A stretch of DNA of 37,761 nt from Mycobacterium gastri (GTDB lineage: Bacteria; Actinomycetota; Actinomycetes; Mycobacteriales; Mycobacteriaceae): NCBI RefSeq assembly GCF_002102175.1, contig NZ_LQOX01000080.1, forward strand, positions 1 to 37,761, written 5' to 3'. Positions within the stretch are counted from its first letter, which is position 1. The number at the start of each line of letters is the position of its first letter. A model generated the notes under the pieces. The model saw only the letters and a list, made by a program, of their open reading frames with translations, did not search any database and was not told the origin of the DNA. Positions 35,473 through 37,761 of the stretch are shown in pieces. A program made the position numbers and the translations under genes.

Positions 35473-35514
35473 AACGCCACGGCGAAATTCCACGCGATTT
35501 TTCGCCGTGACGTT
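35473..35514. terminator. Long hairpin between convergent genes, candidate bidirectional terminator
   Basis: AACGCCACGGCGAAA (35473-35487) pairs with TTTCGCCGTGACGTT (35500-35514) with one mismatch, giving a 15-base stem around a 12-base loop. It lies between the stops of the MazF-like gene (35450) and the CBS gene (35548), which converge. A second hairpin, GCCGGC-TGAA-GCCGGC, follows at 35517-35532. A U-tract is lacking, as is common in mycobacteria. Confidence 0.6.
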
Positions 35515-35547
35515 CCGCCGGCTGAAGCCGGCCCAAGGTCGGCTTGT

Positions 35548-35976
35548 TTAGCCCTGCGTGATGTAGGACTGCAGCTGCTGCTGTTCGGCCTCGAGTTCCT
35601 GCATCCGGGTCTTGACCACATCACCGATGCTGACGATGCCGATCAGCTTCTTGCCGTCGAGCACCGGCACGTGGCGCACCCGGTTGTTGGTCATCAGCAC
35701 GCTCAGGCTGTCGACCGTGTCGGATTTCTTGCAGGTGGCGACATCGCTGCTCATGATCTTGGAGACCGGACGAGACAACACGCTGGCGCCGTGGGTGTGC
35801 AACTCGCGTACCACGTCGCGTTCCGACACGATGCCGACCACACCTTCCGCGCCGATGACCACCATCGCGCCGATGTTCTGCTCAGCCAAGCCGGCGAGCA
35901 GTTCCCGGACTGTCGCGTCGGGATTGATCGTCACCACCGCCGCCCCCTTGTTCCGCAAGACATCCGCGATCCGCAT
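35548..35976 (-). CDS. Two-CBS-domain protein (Rv2406c homologue)
   Basis: The 142-residue protein (same size as Rv2406c) consists of two CBS domains: ~8-62 (NPDATVRELLAGLAEQNIGA, VGIVSERDVVRELHTHG) and ~75-130 (CKKSDTVDSLSVLMTNNRVR, HVPVLDGKKLIGIVSIGDVV), then a helical tail (KTRMQELEAEQQQLQSYI). CBS pairs bind adenine nucleotides and act as energy or ligand sensors. The ATG at 35976 has GGGAGG five bases upstream; the longer frame to 36192 lacks support and overlaps the divergent gene. It is divergent from the RNase Z-like gene. Confidence 0.92.
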   Translation of the reverse strand: MRIADVLRNKGAAVVTINPDATVRELLAGLAEQNIGAMVVIGAEGVVGIVSERDVVRELHTHGASVLSRPVSKIMSSDVATCKKSDTVDSLSVLMTNNRVRHVPVLDGKKLIGIVSIGDVVKTRMQELEAEQQQLQSYITQG

Positions 35977-36124
35977 TGAGGCCTCCCGCCGGTAGTGACC
36001 CGATTCACACCAGGCTACGGCTAACTTGCGCGGCGGGAAAGCCGCCACCCCAACACGAGGGTGGCCCGAGGCGAATCGCCGGGTTGCGCCGCCGCGCACG
36101 GCCCCGGCTGGTAAGGATGTGGAC

Positions 36125-36967
36125 ATGATCGAGATCACCTTGCTGGGGACCGGCAGCCCCATTCCCGACCCGAACCGCGCCGGGCCGGCCACCTTGGTGC
36201 GGGCCGACGGTCACGTGTTCTTGATCGATTGCGGGCGCGGTGTCCTGCAGCGCGCGGCCGCTGTCGGCGTGGGCGCGGCCGGCTTGTCGGCCTTGCTGCT
36301 CACTCATCTGCACAGCGACCACATCGCCGAACTCGGCGACGTGATCATCACCAACTGGGTCACCAACTTCGCCCCTGCTCCCCCGCCGCTGCAGATCATC
36401 GGGCCGCCGGGCACCGCCGAGGTGGTGGCGGCGACGCTGCAGGCCTTCGGGCACGACATCGGCTACCGCATCGCCCACCACGCCGATCTCAACGCACCGC
36501 CGCCGGTCGAGGTCCACGAATACACCGAAGGCAGCGTGTGGGACCGCGAGGGTGTGACGATCCGGGTGGCACCCACCGATCACCGGCCGGTGGCGCCGAC
36601 GATCGGGTTCCGGATCGAATCCGGGGGCGCCTCGGTGGTGCTGGCCGGCGACACCGTGCCGTGCGCCAGCCTGGACGAGCTGGCCGCCGGCGCAGACGCC
36701 TTGGTGCACACCGTTATTCGAAAGGACATCCTGGCGCATGTCCCGCAGCAGCGGGTCAAAGACGTCTGCGATTACCACTCGTCGGTGCAGGAGGCGGCGG
36801 CAACCGCCAACCGCGCCGGGGTGGGGACCCTGGTGATGACACACTACGTGCCGGCCATCGCGGCAGGCCAGGAGGACCAGTGGCGGGCTTTGGCCGCGAC
36901 CGAGTTCAGCGGAGCGATCGAGCTTGGCGATGATCTGCACCGAGTCGAGGTGCACCCCCGGCAATAG
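36125..36967 (+). CDS. rnz: RNase Z-like metallo-beta-lactamase-fold hydrolase (Rv2407 homologue)
   Basis: The 280-residue protein has the zinc-binding motif HLHSDH (61-66), with LLGTGSP and FLIDCGRG strands before it, a GDTVPC Asp motif and a C-terminal THYVP His motif, the layout of RNase Z (tRNA 3' endonuclease) and related arylsulfatase-type hydrolases. It matches Rv2407, annotated as ribonuclease Z. AAGGA lies seven bases before the ATG at 36125. The frame is open to 36026, but those codons overlap the divergent CBS gene's upstream region. Specific substrate, tRNA precursors or small molecules, cannot be decided from sequence. Confidence 0.9.
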   Translation: MIEITLLGTGSPIPDPNRAGPATLVRADGHVFLIDCGRGVLQRAAAVGVGAAGLSALLLTHLHSDHIAELGDVIITNWVTNFAPAPPPLQIIGPPGTAEVVAATLQAFGHDIGYRIAHHADLNAPPPVEVHEYTEGSVWDREGVTIRVAPTDHRPVAPTIGFRIESGGASVVLAGDTVPCASLDELAAGADALVHTVIRKDILAHVPQQRVKDVCDYHSSVQEAAATANRAGVGTLVMTHYVPAIAAGQEDQWRALAATEFSGAIELGDDLHRVEVHPRQ

Positions 36968-37003
36968 CGGGCCGTAATGCACGGACTTGGACTCACATCG
37001 CGA

Positions 37004-37009
37004 TACGAT
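37004..37009 (+). promoter_or_regulatory. Candidate -10 box TACGAT for the right-edge PE_PGRS gene
   Basis: TACGAT lies about 50 bases before the ATG at 37059, and an AGAGG ribosome site follows at 37048-37052. A TTGGAC sequence upstream (36987-36992) is too close (11 bases) to be a standard -35 box. Confidence 0.3.
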
Positions 37010-37058
37010 CCAGTCCCCGGCCAGTCGTCTTGATCTCGGTTGATCTCAGAGGTGCCGC

Positions 37059-37761
37059 ATGTCGTATGTGATCGCGGGTCCGGCGGCAATCGCTGCAGCG
37101 GCCACTGATCTGGCCGGAATCGGTTCGATGATCAGCCAGGCCAACGTGAACGCGGCCGCTGCGACGACTGGCCTGCCCGCAGCGGCTGCCGACCAGGTGT
37201 CAGCGGCCGTCGCGGCGTTCTTCGGAGCTCAGGCCCAGAGCTATCAGGGCATCAGCGCCCAGATGGCGGCGTTTCACGACCAACTGGTCCAGGCCCTGTC
37301 CGCCGGCGGGGCGGCCTACGCCGGTGCCGAGGCCGCCAGCGCCCAGAGCCTGCTCGACCTGATCAACGCACCCGCCCTGGCGCTGTTTGGCCGCCCGTGG
37401 ATCGGCAACGGCGCCGACGGCGGGACGGTCGGCGGAATAGGTCAGCCCGGTGGGCCGGGCGGACTGCTCTACGGCAACGGCGGCCGGGGTGGCGACAGCA
37501 CGCTAGCCGGAGTGGCCGGCGGAAACGGCGGGGCTGCCGGATTGATCGGTAACGGCGGTGCCGGCGGCACCGGTGGCGCCGGCGGCAGCGGTGGGTTCGG
37601 CGGCAACGCCTTCCTGATCGGCGGCGGCGGCGCCGGCGGCACCGGCGGCGCCGCCGTCGGCACCGGGTTCGCGGGCAGTGGCGGCAACGGCGGGTTGGGC
37701 GGCCTGCTGTATGGCAACGGCGGGGTGGGCGGAACCGGTGGGGCCGGGGTGGCTGCCATGG
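37059..37761 (+). CDS. PE_PGRS family protein (partial, runs off right edge)
   Basis: The ATG follows AGAGG and begins [20 protein letters not shown], a standard PE domain (~1-95, with [20 protein letters not shown]). The linker has [20 protein letters not shown], followed by Gly-Gly-X repeats ([19 protein letters not shown]) to the window edge. In M. tuberculosis the gene in this position after Rv2407 is PE24; here it carries a PGRS tail. The end of the gene is not in the window. Probably exported by a type VII system. Confidence 0.92.
   Translation, partial: MSYVIAGPAAIAAAATDLAGIGSMISQANVNAAAATTGLPAAAADQVSAAVAAFFGAQAQSYQGISAQMAAFHDQLVQALSAGGAAYAGAEAASAQSLLDLINAPALALFGRPWIGNGADGGTVGGIGQPGGPGGLLYGNGGRGGDSTLAGVAGGNGGAAGLIGNGGAGGTGGAGGSGGFGGNAFLIGGGGAGGTGGAAVGTGFAGSGGNGGLGGLLYGNGGVGGTGGAGVAAM

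Noticed and set aside
36005..36982. 325-residue minus-strand frame opposite the RNase Z-like gene
   Set aside because: Shadow; the zinc motif and ribosome site are on the plus strand.
1..37761. Search for tRNA, rRNA or riboswitch-like structures
   Set aside because: No convincing cloverleaf, ribosomal or known riboswitch pattern was recognised by reading; a covariance-model scan could still find a weak one.

Overview
The window is high-GC DNA from a slow-growing Mycobacterium. It carries PE/PE_PGRS genes, an EmbR-type regulator, PknK-like kinases, lppR, lepA, and the cysA-cysW-cysT-subI sulfate transporter in the order known from M. tuberculosis (the Rv2397c-Rv2407 neighbourhood, recalled from memory). 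Abundant PE_PGRS genes, EmbR2 and extra IS elements fit a relative such as the M. kansasii or M. marinum groups. The species cannot be fixed from the sequence alone.

Layout. (1) About 1-18,400 is an accessory block read entirely on the minus strand, apart from one transposase remnant. In transcription order it holds a PknK-like kinase-STAND protein with a truncated C-terminus (kinase 2), a nest of two insertion sequences (a decayed IS3-family element and a truncated IS1634-family element), a full-length paralogue (kinase 1), an EmbR2-like winged-helix/BTAD/FHA regulator, a PE_PGRS, a second PE_PGRS with a seven-bladed YVTN propeller inside its glycine-rich part, a divergent cis-prenyltransferase, and a PE_PGRS with an unusual PE domain that runs off the left edge. 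(2) About 18,400-24,270 is a decaying, mobile-element-rich stretch: a LysR regulator, a cupin, TetR and TnpB remnants, a VapBC toxin-antitoxin pair, a frameshifted IS110-family element and a truncated flavoprotein pseudogene. (3) About 24,250-37,761 is the conserved backbone: the sulfate ABC transporter, two small membrane proteins, a flavin monooxygenase, a GH15 trehalase, lppR, lepA, a MazF/PemK-like protein, a two-CBS protein, an RNase Z-like hydrolase, and the start of a PE_PGRS gene in the position of M. tuberculosis PE24.

How it may work together. Kinase 1 and the FHA-containing EmbR2 lie next to each other, as expected for a phospho-signalling pair (EmbR reads PknH phosphorylation in M. 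tuberculosis). Downstream in the same direction lie surface or secreted PE_PGRS proteins and a prenyltransferase, so the block could be a signal-to-envelope module. Kinase 1 has Asn in place of the catalytic-loop Lys, while kinase 2 keeps the kinase motifs but has lost its C-terminal repeats. The most unusual items are the propeller inserted in a PE_PGRS, this pair of complementary kinase defects, the divergent prenyltransferase among PE_PGRS genes, a candidate structured RNA upstream of the IS110 transposase, and a 25-residue membrane micro-ORF next to the sulfate operon. No rRNA, tRNA or CRISPR array was seen.
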